A DNA stretch of 19,259 bases from JBFHES01 sp041584015 (GTDB lineage Bacteria; Bacteroidota; Bacteroidia; Bacteroidales; M50B96), in the NCBI GenBank assembly GCA_041584015.1, contig JBFHES010000056.1:1-19259 (forward strand). The letters run 5' to 3'. Below are positions 7,046 to 14,696 of the stretch, one piece after another. A program made the position numbers and the translations under genes. Position 1 is the first letter of the stretch. Each line of letters starts with the position of its first letter. Under the pieces are notes generated by a model. It was given only the letters and a program-made list of their open reading frames with translations, was not told where the DNA came from and did no database searches.

Positions 7046-8641
7046 TCATTTTTTACAAGCTTTATCTGCAGCTAATTTTCCGGTTAGAATAGACATGGGT
7101 ACACCTGCCGGACTATAGGTCCACTGCCCGGCTTTAAAAACATTTGGAATGGAGCTTAGTACCGATCTTTGTGCATCTTGAATTTTATTCGGTACTGGTA
7201 GTCGTTGCTGAAACGACCACCCTACAATAGCCCCCTCTGAGCTGGCTACACGATTTTGAATACTTAGCGGTGTAAAACTAAATCGATCCATTAGCTTCTC
7301 GCTCAGCATTGGGTAAATTGATGCTGATATTACACGCACAATTCTTGTTTCAAGTTCCTGTTTAAATTCTTCATACCAACCTATTTCTTCAAGTTTTTCA
7401 AATAGCTCAATCCCAATTAAAAAACTAATAATAATTCCTGATTTCCCTGCCGGTGCAAAACTTGCATTCTTTAATCCCGGTATCGAAATTTCATAGGTGT
7501 TTAAAGCTGTAAAATCATCTAGCCATGCGTAGAGCTCCTCCTTACTAATATGCTCCCAATTACTAATTAATCGGTTTAGGTCAAATGTATGAAGATTGCC
7601 CAGCCCCTTTCGTGACGGAGAATAAAAAAAGTGACCGCTTGCAATCGCTTTAAAAGTATCAAGAGGTTCGTCGACTTCTAAGTACAGCGAATAAACTGAT
7701 TCACCACCACGTTTCGCGAGCAGCTCTTTCTTTTCTAATTCAAACTTCTTTTGAATTTTCAATGGTAGCCCCTGAACCTTCGTATTTTTATAAAAATATT
7801 TTAAATCCGCAGCCCATATTAGCTTATCGTAGTAATAGGTATTGTTTTTATCGTCTTTTAGCCAATTTGCCGTTGCATCAATCTCCGTTACAAGAGTGCT
7901 CGTTTTCACGACCCCTCCCAGATCAAGCACTTTTTTACAAACACCATTGGCCAGCGAGCCTACTCCGTTTTTAGGATATTGGTAATCCAGATATAAGGAA
8001 AAATAGCTCAGTGCAAAAAACGTGGGTGTATGCTTAAAAAAATGTTGTGAAATAATATCCCTTAGAGATTGATTCTTTATAATTGTCTCGAGGTATTTTT
8101 CCACAGGCATATTCATTTTATTGATTTTGCCTATGGTAAGCATAAATTTAGGAAGCCAGGGTAACAACTCCTTAAAGATGTAATTTCGATCCTGTTTTAG
8201 ATCTTTAAAAAAAGGATTCGCTACGCCATAAAGCACATCCATATGCCTCATTACTTTGCGTACTATTATTATAAATGCTTCTATTTCATCGTTGCTATCC
8301 GGATAATACTTTTTTAGCAGAAACTCATAATCACGAACGCTACTTGTGTCGTTTATGTGTAAAACATCTTTCTCAATTCCAACCGTAACCGGACTATCAA
8401 CAAAGTCAAGTTTGATGCCTAAATCTTCAAGCATTGGTGTCATTATACCAGCATCTTCAAGAGCACGAACTCCTGCTTCAAAGTGAAAACCATTATGCTT
8501 AAATGAACTTACCAAACCTCCGCACTCCTCATTTTTTTCAATAAGCAGAACATTTTTCTTTGCACGGGCAGTATACGCTGCAGCTGTTAAACCTGCAATG
8601 CCACCGCCTACAATTATGGTATCGTAATGATTATCGGCCAT
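7046..8641 (-). CDS. FAD-dependent oxidoreductase, phytoene desaturase/RetSat-like (COG1233 type)
   Basis: This is a flavoprotein oxidoreductase of the carotenoid desaturase, isomerase and retinol-saturase superfamily, 531 residues, a full family length. The N-terminus carries the dinucleotide-binding motif GGGIAG (12-17), with the ribose-binding glutamate at about 35 (LLIEKNEECGG). The stretch YPKNGVGSLANGVCKKVLDLGG in the middle and the end (KAGQWTYSPAGVPMSILTGKLAADKAC) are the usual substrate-domain and C-terminal FAD-binding signatures. It could saturate or desaturate an isoprenoid, sterol or other lipid, but no crtB or other carotenoid gene is visible, so the substrate is open. It is the last gene of a four-gene unit, 17 bp after the short-chain dehydrogenase. 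Confidence 0.9.
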   Translation of the reverse strand: MADNHYDTIIVGGGIAGLTAAAYTARAKKNVLLIEKNEECGGLVSSFKHNGFHFEAGVRALEDAGIMTPMLEDLGIKLDFVDSPVTVGIEKDVLHINDTSSVRDYEFLLKKYYPDSNDEIEAFIIIVRKVMRHMDVLYGVANPFFKDLKQDRNYIFKELLPWLPKFMLTIGKINKMNMPVEKYLETIIKNQSLRDIISQHFFKHTPTFFALSYFSLYLDYQYPKNGVGSLANGVCKKVLDLGGVVKTSTLVTEIDATANWLKDDKNNTYYYDKLIWAADLKYFYKNTKVQGLPLKIQKKFELEKKELLAKRGGESVYSLYLEVDEPLDTFKAIASGHFFYSPSRKGLGNLHTFDLNRLISNWEHISKEELYAWLDDFTALNTYEISIPGLKNASFAPAGKSGIIISFLIGIELFEKLEEIGWYEEFKQELETRIVRVISASIYPMLSEKLMDRFSFTPLSIQNRVASSEGAIVGWSFQQRLPVPNKIQDAQRSVLSSIPNVFKAGQWTYSPAGVPMSILTGKLAADKACKK

Positions 8642-8658
8642 TTATTTTAATTAGGTAG

Positions 8659-9621
8659 TTAGTTTTCATGCAACTTCGAAAGCTCCAGGCTAAGTTCCCA
8701 TAGTTTTTGAGCTTCATCAATGTCCCAGGCTGGAGGCGAAGGAAGTTCTTTAGAGGTTAAATTAAAGAACTTGCCACTAAGGCCTGCTAAGTCTTTTGAT
8801 ACACCCAGATAATAAAGTGAGTCTGAAGCAATCGTAGTTGGACGCAGCATTTTGTTCAAGACATTCCGCTTATACCACTTATAAACAGGACCATTGTCTT
8901 TGCCGGTTGCTGAATGTACAGCACCCGGATGCATTGAATTAATAGTAACATTGGAACCTTCCAGTTTTGCATCAAAGATATGCATTGAAAGCAATTGAGC
9001 CAGTTTTGCTGAACCGTAAGCTTTTAAGCCAGTGTATCGTCGTTTTTTAAAGTTTAAATCATCTAAGCGTAAGCCCCAAGGAGCAAAACGATGGCCTTCA
9101 GAATTATTCATAATAATTCGTGCACTTGCCTGCGACTTCAGTTTGCCAATCAACTTATAATTGATAATGAACGAGGCCAGATACTGCACAACAAATACCA
9201 CATCGAAACCTTCTTCAGTTAATTGTTGTTTCGAAAGAGTTAAGCCTGCATTGTGAATGATCACATCAATTGGCCGATCCATAGTCGCAAGTTTATCCGC
9301 CACCTGGTGAATATCTTTAAGCTTGCCCAAATCAGCAATCAAATATTCACATGTTATCGGATAGCTTGATTCGACATCAGCCTTTAGGCTTGCAGATTTT
9401 TCTTCGTTACGATTTATACAAAGCAAGTCGGCCCCCATGGCGGCATATTTCATGGCTGTATATTTTCCAATACCCGATGTAGCTCCGGTTATTACCAACA
9501 ATTTATTCTCAAAGCGATCATTGCAAACCAAAGGATTCTTCCTGCTATTCCTTACCATTGCCATGATTTGTGAAACTTCGTATTGTTTAAAATACTTCCA
9601 AAAATTTTTATTTGATGCCAT
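8659..9621 (-). CDS. Short-chain dehydrogenase/reductase (retinol dehydrogenase-like)
   Basis: This NAD(P)-dependent oxidoreductase of the classical SDR family has 320 residues from the chosen start. It has the cofactor motif TGATSGIG (45-52), a HNAG structural motif (123-126), the catalytic serine in NNSEGHRF (about 174) and the catalytic YGSAK (Tyr202, Lys206). The sequence after the serine (RFAPWGLRLDDLNF...GLKAYGSAKLAQL) is typical of the retinol dehydrogenase/WW-oxidoreductase-like branch. The frame is open up to a TTG at 9735, but that would overlap the upstream NTF2-like gene by over 100 bp. The ATG at 9621 leaves a 10-bp gap and a normal N-terminus. With the FAD enzyme next to it, it probably acts on the alcohol or ketone form of the same lipid-like substrate (inference). 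Confidence 0.92.
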   Translation of the reverse strand: MASNKNFWKYFKQYEVSQIMAMVRNSRKNPLVCNDRFENKLLVITGATSGIGKYTAMKYAAMGADLLCINRNEEKSASLKADVESSYPITCEYLIADLGKLKDIHQVADKLATMDRPIDVIIHNAGLTLSKQQLTEEGFDVVFVVQYLASFIINYKLIGKLKSQASARIIMNNSEGHRFAPWGLRLDDLNFKKRRYTGLKAYGSAKLAQLLSMHIFDAKLEGSNVTINSMHPGAVHSATGKDNGPVYKWYKRNVLNKMLRPTTIASDSLYYLGVSKDLAGLSGKFFNLTSKELPSPPAWDIDEAQKLWELSLELSKLHEN

Positions 9622-9631
9622 AATGCTTTTC

Positions 9632-10105
9632 TCAACCAAATTTACGATGCATAAATTTTCTATACATTTTATTAAAGCGCGGAATATTATCGAAAATATC
9701 ACCCCATAGATCATAGTAATCGCGCTGATAAGCAATTTGCCCCTTTTCGTTTAAAGTCAGCCTACTGGCGCCATACATTATGGAACTTGGTCTTGTTTTA
9801 AAACTTATGGTCATTTCCCATTCAACAAATATCAAGTTGCCTTCTTTGCTGGCATTTACCACAGCCATTTTTAAGTCTTTCGAACGAGCTGACAAACGTT
9901 CCGTCATGGCCTTAAATTCTTCCATGCCACTTAAACTTTGAATCGAGTCTCTAAATTTAATATCCTCGGCATAGTAAGGTAGTATATGCGACCAATCGGG
10001 CTTTCCTGCATCGTTATAGGTCTTTGACCATAGCTCTCTTATTTGCTCTACATTTTCAATTGTAAATGTAGCTGGGCTTGAAGCTGAATTAGTATCCATA
10101 TGCAT
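9632..10105 (-). CDS. NTF2/SnoaL-like small protein
   Basis: This 157-residue cytoplasmic protein has the nuclear transport factor 2-like fold. The helix motif IRELWSKTYNDAGKPDWSHILPYYAEDIKFRDSI and GMEEFKAMTERL, followed by alternating strands (NLIFVEWEMTISFK, SRLTLNEKGQIAYQRDYYDLWG), is characteristic. Such proteins can be enzymes (SnoaL-type cyclases, ketosteroid isomerase-like) or ligand-binding partners. The fixed place directly before an SDR gene suggests a role in the same reaction series. Start codons at 10105 and 10099 (third residue) are both possible. There are 18 bp to the upstream lipoprotein gene and 10 bp to the SDR. Confidence 0.8.
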   Translation of the reverse strand: MHMDTNSASSPATFTIENVEQIRELWSKTYNDAGKPDWSHILPYYAEDIKFRDSIQSLSGMEEFKAMTERLSARSKDLKMAVVNASKEGNLIFVEWEMTISFKTRPSSIMYGASRLTLNEKGQIAYQRDYYDLWGDIFDNIPRFNKMYRKFMHRKFG

Positions 10106-10123
10106 TCGTTTTTAGTGCTGATA

Positions 10124-10984
10124 TTATGGTTTAAAAAATTCTGGTTCTTTAGGAAATATGCTATCGCGAATTGCCATTAACTCTTCCAGCGTATCTATTT
10201 CATCACTTATTGGGACCAATAAAATAGGGTTCATTCCCATTGAAGGGTGCTGAAAATTATTTGATGCCTGATCAAGAATTCTTAGCGATGCCCCCACTAC
10301 AAATTGTTCCGAATCATCCTTCACAAAGCCTGTTAATGTTCCGTCATTATTCAAGTTTAGATAATTAGTAAATATTTCTCGTCGTATGATGTAAATTTCC
10401 CCTTTAAGAACATTGCCAATATTTATCTTAACTGTTACTCCAGGTTTATCATCGCCATCTGGGTCTGTTAAATTGGGGTCGTTTCGATCTTTTGAAAGTG
10501 GTTTAAGCGGATCGCCTGTAATTCCTAACAACGATGGAGTAGCAGGACGTAGAACATGCCATTTGTCATTAACCAAACTCAATTCTACCTTGTGGTTCCG
10601 GGGTTTTATCGCCTGCACTGCTTTATCGCTGAATTCAGATGTTATTTGTTTTTGATTTATTTTATGTGAGGCCCGAACAAATCGATCTGATTGAATTAAA
10701 TCTCCAACACTATCGATGTAAAAATCAGTAAAACCATAGGATATAATAAAAGTAAGCATGGGCGATTGTGTAGTTGAATCCTCGTAAGCTACCACGTCGT
10801 AATGTGCGTAATGACCAACAAGATGCTTCTTTATAGAATCAATATCTGTTACGGTGGTCTTCTCATTATCATATTTCGTAAAATCGTAAAGCGGGGACAC
10901 AGGCCAGGGAATTTCTTCAGCACAACTATACAGAATAATCAGGCCCAAAAGGAGCAAGCCGTTTAAATATCGTTTTCCCATCAT
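10124..10984 (-). CDS. Predicted lipoprotein with Asp-rich loop, unknown function
   Basis: This is a 286-residue envelope lipoprotein. The signal peptide ends in the lipobox LYSC (Cys21), followed by an AEEIPWPVSPLYDF segment. An Asp-rich loop at about 166-182 (DPNLTDPDGDDKPG) and a second one at about 209-219 (LNNDGTLTG) resemble calcium-binding loops of the dockerin or thrombospondin type-3 kind. The rest appears beta-rich, with a segment VKINIGNVLKGEIYIIRREIF. I do not recognise the family. It is the first gene of a close four-gene unit (18 bp to the NTF2-like gene), so it may hold or deliver the hydrophobic substrate handled by the enzymes downstream (inference). Starts at 10984 or 10981 give the same mature protein. 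Confidence 0.8.
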   Translation of the reverse strand: MMGKRYLNGLLLLGLIILYSCAEEIPWPVSPLYDFTKYDNEKTTVTDIDSIKKHLVGHYAHYDVVAYEDSTTQSPMLTFIISYGFTDFYIDSVGDLIQSDRFVRASHKINQKQITSEFSDKAVQAIKPRNHKVELSLVNDKWHVLRPATPSLLGITGDPLKPLSKDRNDPNLTDPDGDDKPGVTVKINIGNVLKGEIYIIRREIFTNYLNLNNDGTLTGFVKDDSEQFVVGASLRILDQASNNFQHPSMGMNPILLVPISDEIDTLEELMAIRDSIFPKEPEFFKP

Positions 10985-11257
10985 AAACTTCGAATTAACT
11001 TAAGGTGTGTAATACTGGCAATAGCTGCTGTTCTTTAGCTTTGTAATTTGCAAAAAAGATGAGTGGTAACCAAGCATTTATGTAAAACTATTTTTGTCTC
11101 AATTAATCAGAATAAACAAAACAAGCGCTTGCGCATAAGCAAAATAGGTATACTAGCTATGTTAATCTAACAACAGATTAAACAGGTCAATAAATTACAA
11201 CTTTCAATGATCCGGATTAACAGCATGAATAGGTCAATTCCGAAGGGACAATTTACA
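10985..11257. other. Intergenic region upstream of the lipoprotein/redox operon
   Basis: These 273 bp must contain the promoter of the four-gene unit and the end of the MFS transcript. No convincing TAnnTTTG with a spaced TTG was found. Two small dyads are visible: a perfect CAAGCGCTTG (11122-11131), followed on the minus strand by a T-rich run, a possible weak MFS terminator; and a 7-bp stem TTAATCT/AGATTAA (11162-11181) with a 6-nt loop and no T-tract. Confidence 0.4.
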
Positions 11258-12493
11258 TCAGCTTATTTGCGAGGTTTTAAGATGTTCGCTTGAATTTGCG
11301 GTTTTGCTTGACATTTTAAAATACTGAATAAGAAGTACCGCTAAGCCACCACATATTGAGAAGCCAACAAACAGCGGCAGTACTGATGTGTCGATAAAAC
11401 GACCGATGTAGGATCCGATTGGAACGGCAATTATGATAGAGACAAAACCGATGATGGCTGCTCCAATTCCTGCAATATGTCCGATTGGCTGCATGGCAAG
11501 TGCATTTATGTTTCCAAAAATAAAGCCAAGACAAAATAACAAAGTACCAAAAAACAGTATCACGATCGTACTGCTTGGGTTTGGTTCACCAAGGAAAAGT
11601 ACAACATATAAAAGCGAGAGAAGTGTAAATAAAAAAATGGCTCCAGATGCCAACTTTAACATGCCGAAACGCAACACAAAGGTACCATTTAGGAAAGTAG
11701 CTACTCCAATTCCAAGTGCAAGGCCGGAGAAGATAAATGGAAATTCATCTACCAAACCATATTGCTCCTGAAATATTTGCTGACTAGCACTGAGGTATAC
11801 CAAAAAGGCGGCAGTGATAAATGCAGTAACCATGGTAAAAACCATTGACTGTTTGTGCTTAACAAATTCCTTAACACCGTCGGCAAACAACGACATTTTC
11901 ATTTTCTTCCGGTACTCTTCTTTTAGGGTTTCTTCCTGGCGTTTCCATAACCAAATGGTTACAATAAACCCAAATATCAATTGACTTATAAATATGGATT
12001 GCCACCCGTAGATGTCCACCAATACTTTTCCGAAACTTGGAGCAACCACCGGTACAAGAATAAAAATTACAGTTACAAAGGACATGATTCTTGCCATATA
12101 ATCACCACTGAATTTATCTCTAACCATTGCCATACTAACTGTTCTTGGAGCAGACAATCCAATCCCCTGCATGATTCGTCCTATCACCATTGCTTCTAAG
12201 CTGGTAGCAAAAATGCAAAGCATGCTGGCAATGGCAAATACGATGTATCCGAGATAGGCAACTTTCTTACGGCCTAAACTATCGGATAAGGGACCTGCTA
12301 TTAATTGGCCAAACCCCGAACCTAAGAATATCATAGTTATTAGTAGCTGATTGTCTTTCGAATCGCTTATACCAATAGTTTTAGCAATATCGTTTAAGCC
12401 TGGCAGCAAGGCATCAATCGAGAATGCCGCCAGCGACATTAGCGACGCCATTAGTATAATGAATTCGATATCTGATTTTTTTCTTCTGACCAT
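11258..12493 (-). CDS. MFS transporter, Bcr/CflA-type drug exporter
   Basis: This 12-helix proton-driven exporter of the DHA1 branch has 411 residues. The first helix carries SIDALLPGL (about 25-33), where family members usually have an acidic residue followed by LP. Motif A GPLSDSLGRKKV lies at 67-78 in the loop after helix 2, and the helix-4 region has RIMQGIGLSAPRTVSMAMVRD, a Bcr/CflA-like signature. The C-terminus is a short hydrophilic tail (KMSSKTANSSEHLKTSQIS). It stands alone, with a promoter upstream and no nearby regulator on the same transcript. The substrate is unknown; multidrug, peptide or sulfonamide-type export is known in the family. Confidence 0.92.
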   Translation of the reverse strand: MVRRKKSDIEFIILMASLMSLAAFSIDALLPGLNDIAKTIGISDSKDNQLLITMIFLGSGFGQLIAGPLSDSLGRKKVAYLGYIVFAIASMLCIFATSLEAMVIGRIMQGIGLSAPRTVSMAMVRDKFSGDYMARIMSFVTVIFILVPVVAPSFGKVLVDIYGWQSIFISQLIFGFIVTIWLWKRQEETLKEEYRKKMKMSLFADGVKEFVKHKQSMVFTMVTAFITAAFLVYLSASQQIFQEQYGLVDEFPFIFSGLALGIGVATFLNGTFVLRFGMLKLASGAIFLFTLLSLLYVVLFLGEPNPSSTIVILFFGTLLFCLGFIFGNINALAMQPIGHIAGIGAAIIGFVSIIIAVPIGSYIGRFIDTSVLPLFVGFSICGGLAVLLIQYFKMSSKTANSSEHLKTSQIS

Positions 12494-12581
12494 GCGCTTA
12501 CGCCTTTTTGCTGTATTTCAATGACAAAGAGACCCCTTATTTGTTGTTCTGGATGGCCGCAACATCATTTATCTGAGAGGA

Positions 12582-12613
12582 CAAACGTAGTACCTTTAAT
12601 TCATAAATAACAA
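12582..12613 (-). promoter_or_regulatory. Candidate promoter of the MFS gene
   Basis: On the minus strand TACGTTTG (12582-12589) is an exact TAnnTTTG match, and a TTG (12611-12613) lies 21 nt upstream. It would give an 80-odd nt leader before the ATG at 12493. A one-mismatch alternative, TCTCTTTG, lies closer to the gene. Confidence 0.45.
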
Positions 12614-12642
12614 CTTATTTGCTAATCATATTGATGGTTTTT

Positions 12643-13836
12643 CTACCAATCCAGTAGTCGCCGTTCCCCTTCTAGTTTCTTGATGTCCGAAATTTCTTGC
12701 GATACCTCTAGCACACCTTTGTACTCCCCCTGCTTATTTCGTACAGCAAAGTATTTTATGAGCACAAACTTTGGTCCCATGGGAATCCAAAATGCTGCCT
12801 CGTCTTTTTCACCATTGCGAAATGCTTTTACAATATCCTCTACTACATTTACACTTTCGTGAGGATGACATTTCTGAACTTTACGTCCAATAATACCAAC
12901 CGTTCGAGGGAAAATCCGATGCTTCGGATCCGAGAAAAATCGCACCTCATCATGTTCATCCACATAGGTCATGTCTATTGGTAAATGATGAAAGATAAGC
13001 TCCAGCTGTTCAATGCTTAATTCTCCGGTACTTAGTTTAACAAGCCCATTACCTTGCGATGAGAACGTGCTTTTGTCCTCGGCTTTAATCGAAGAGGTAT
13101 CAGCAAAAGGAAGCTTTATATCCTGAAGCTGCATGCGCATTCTGGAGAACACCTCCTCTGAAAACGACTCACTTAAAATCGGAAATAAAACATATTCTTC
13201 CCTAAACATAACCGTATTCACATTAAAGTAAACCTTGCTGCTAAACTTATTATAAGCTTCCAAATCGAAAGCTTCAGCAGAAAGGACAGCCAATGTTTTC
13301 TGTATGTTATCATTTATTTCATCATGAAACGACCAAAGAACTTTCAAGCATTGGTGTTGCTCCCATTGTTTTTCTATTTCTGGGAAAACGATATTTTGCA
13401 TCACTACATAATGCTGAACAGTTTTGGCAATTTCTTGAAAATCGGCTATCAGTCCCTGTATTATTTCCTGTGTTGCTTCTCTATTTACCTGCTTATTTTT
13501 TTCCTTGGTGTGCTTTAACTGTGCCTTTATAGCGGCATTATCGGCTGTAAGGAAATGCAGTATAGAATCCTTTTTGTATTGATATTGCTCGTAAGCTGTC
13601 AGGTTTTTGAAGAGAATATTAAACAGTTTATTCGATGCTGATTTAATGTCCTCAATACCGTATCCTTCATTAAACAATTGATCGAATACTGGCAGCACAT
13701 CGCTTGGCAGAAATGTGGTCTCCAAAATTTGATACACCTCCAATAAGTTCTTACCGCTTTCACCTTCAATTAATCCAACAGTATATTTTGTAAGCTGCTC
13801 CACACGTGCAGCCTGTTTGTTTGTAAACTCCGACAT
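12643..13836 (-). CDS. DUF438-hemerythrin-PAS domain protein
   Basis: This cytoplasmic three-domain protein has 397 residues. Residues 1-80 match the helical DUF438 domain. About 90-240 is a hemerythrin-like bundle, with HYVVMQNIVFPEIE (142-155), VLWSFHDEI (166-174) and FREEYVLFPIL (211-221) in the places where this family carries its diiron ligands. About 280-390 is a PAS-like domain with the hallmark GRKVQKCHPHESVNVV (317-332) and a canonical end (GEYKGVLEVSQEI...LEGERRLL). By eye some expected ligand positions look altered: Gln147 where Glu is common after the first HY, and no HPxH near residue 91. Metal binding is therefore uncertain. Such proteins are thought to sense oxygen or NO. It is encoded 12 bp after the NimA-like gene, surely the same transcript. 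Confidence 0.9.
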   Translation of the reverse strand: MSEFTNKQAARVEQLTKYTVGLIEGESGKNLLEVYQILETTFLPSDVLPVFDQLFNEGYGIEDIKSASNKLFNILFKNLTAYEQYQYKKDSILHFLTADNAAIKAQLKHTKEKNKQVNREATQEIIQGLIADFQEIAKTVQHYVVMQNIVFPEIEKQWEQHQCLKVLWSFHDEINDNIQKTLAVLSAEAFDLEAYNKFSSKVYFNVNTVMFREEYVLFPILSESFSEEVFSRMRMQLQDIKLPFADTSSIKAEDKSTFSSQGNGLVKLSTGELSIEQLELIFHHLPIDMTYVDEHDEVRFFSDPKHRIFPRTVGIIGRKVQKCHPHESVNVVEDIVKAFRNGEKDEAAFWIPMGPKFVLIKYFAVRNKQGEYKGVLEVSQEISDIKKLEGERRLLDW

Positions 13837-13848
13837 AGTACTTTCTGT

Positions 13849-14352
13849 TTATTTAGTTTCTCTGCATTTACCCGACCATTGAATTATATCGAGTCTTAGA
13901 ATCATAGTTTTGTCCACCGCCCTGGTTGCATATGCTCGGCCTTCCTCCATATCATCCGGCGAATACTTCAATAAAATGAGCTCGAGCGCCTTCATTTTCT
14001 CTTCTTTTTCGAGCACCTTATATGCTTTACATTCCAGCACAACACTTTCGTAAAGTGTCGAGAATTGAGCAGGAAGGACCTTCGTTTCACCGACCACGCA
14101 AAACGACACTTTATTGCAAGCTTCAATGGACGCCAGCTTTCTTCCTTCCTTTGCGCAATGCACATAAATGGCATCAGTGCCATCCCAGGCATACGAGATA
14201 GGAATACCATAAACGCCCGCATTTTCCGACCGCATTGAAAGCACCCCATAAGCAGTATTTCTTAATAGCTGCTGTGCAGATTCCTCGCTGAGTAATCTGT
14301 TTTGCCGTCGTACATATTCGTTATTGTATCTCATTGCAAATTGTTGTTTCAT
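13849..14352 (-). CDS. NimA/pyridoxamine 5'-phosphate oxidase-like flavoprotein
   Basis: This 167-residue protein of the split-barrel FMN-binding fold is close to the nitroimidazole-resistance (Nim) branch. The diagnostic run is AYGVLSM (34-40), YGIPISYAWDG (48-58), IYVHCAKEGRKLASI (62-76, with the Nim-type His65), KVSFCVVGETKVLP (81-94) and the final IIQWSGKCRE. Chromosomal members of this family are common in Bacteroidota, and the sequence alone does not show drug resistance. It is the first gene of a pair with the DUF438-hemerythrin-PAS protein, which suggests a shared redox role. The start is ATG 14352; an ATG at 14334 (MRYNNEYVRR) is also good and nearer to the family N-terminus. A long hairpin lies just upstream. 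Confidence 0.88.
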   Translation of the reverse strand: MKQQFAMRYNNEYVRRQNRLLSEESAQQLLRNTAYGVLSMRSENAGVYGIPISYAWDGTDAIYVHCAKEGRKLASIEACNKVSFCVVGETKVLPAQFSTLYESVVLECKAYKVLEKEEKMKALELILLKYSPDDMEEGRAYATRAVDKTMILRLDIIQWSGKCRETK

Positions 14353-14696
14353 TATAACTGTAGTTCCTCTTCCTGTATTTAGAAGAACTACATGAAAAGT
14401 GATTTGGTTTATTCCTTTACTTCAAACGAAAGTTATCTGTTCCAATAATTCAGCGGCTCAGGTTAAAACCATCTCTTGCACGCGTAACTACCTACTAATA
14501 GTCCGTATTTAGCAACTAGCTATTAATGTTTCTTTTTAAAACATATGCCTTCGGTGACATCCATTAAGCAGACCTGATAAGTGGTTTTGGGCTGAGTTCC
14601 GTCATGAATCAATGGGAGTATTTTCAACCGTCACCGTCAATATCTATGGAACCTAATTTCCCAAGCTAATTACTTTAATCTTCTTCGAAATTATAT
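14353..14696. other. Intergenic region upstream of the NimA-like gene
   Basis: These 344 bp contain the leader and promoter region of the NimA-like/DUF438 unit and the 3' side of the lipoprotein gene. The leader hairpin is listed separately. A 6-bp stem ATGTTT/AAACAT around a T-rich loop (14526-14544) and TAATAG/CTATTA arms near 14500 are weak. No exact TAnnTTTG was found; TTCGTTTG on the minus strand near 14420-14430 is one mismatch away but lacks a well-spaced TTG. No open frame or RNA gene is recognisable. Confidence 0.4.
14359..14392 (-). promoter_or_regulatory. Stem-loop in the leader of the NimA-like gene
   Basis: Perfect 8-bp arms, TGTAGTTC (14359-14366) and GAACTACA (14385-14392), flank an 18-nt loop. 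The loop can extend the stem by a further TCTTC/GAAGA pairing. It ends only 6 bp before the ATG at 14352, so it may be an operator or a structure in the 5' untranslated RNA that limits ribosome access. Confidence 0.4.

Noticed and set aside
11122..11181. Dyads after the MFS gene as firm terminators
   Set aside because: The stems are 4-7 bp and lack a clean G/C stem plus U-tract; they are kept only as notes in the intergenic entry.
11981..12199. Plus-strand frame rich in His, Ser and Tyr inside the MFS gene
   Set aside because: It is antisense to a well-supported transporter; its odd composition is explained by reading hydrophobic codons on the other strand.
14526..14544. ATGTTT/AAACAT stem as a lipoprotein terminator
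   Set aside because: It lies over 150 bp from the stop codon, is AT-only apart from one pair, and has no T-tract in the right direction.
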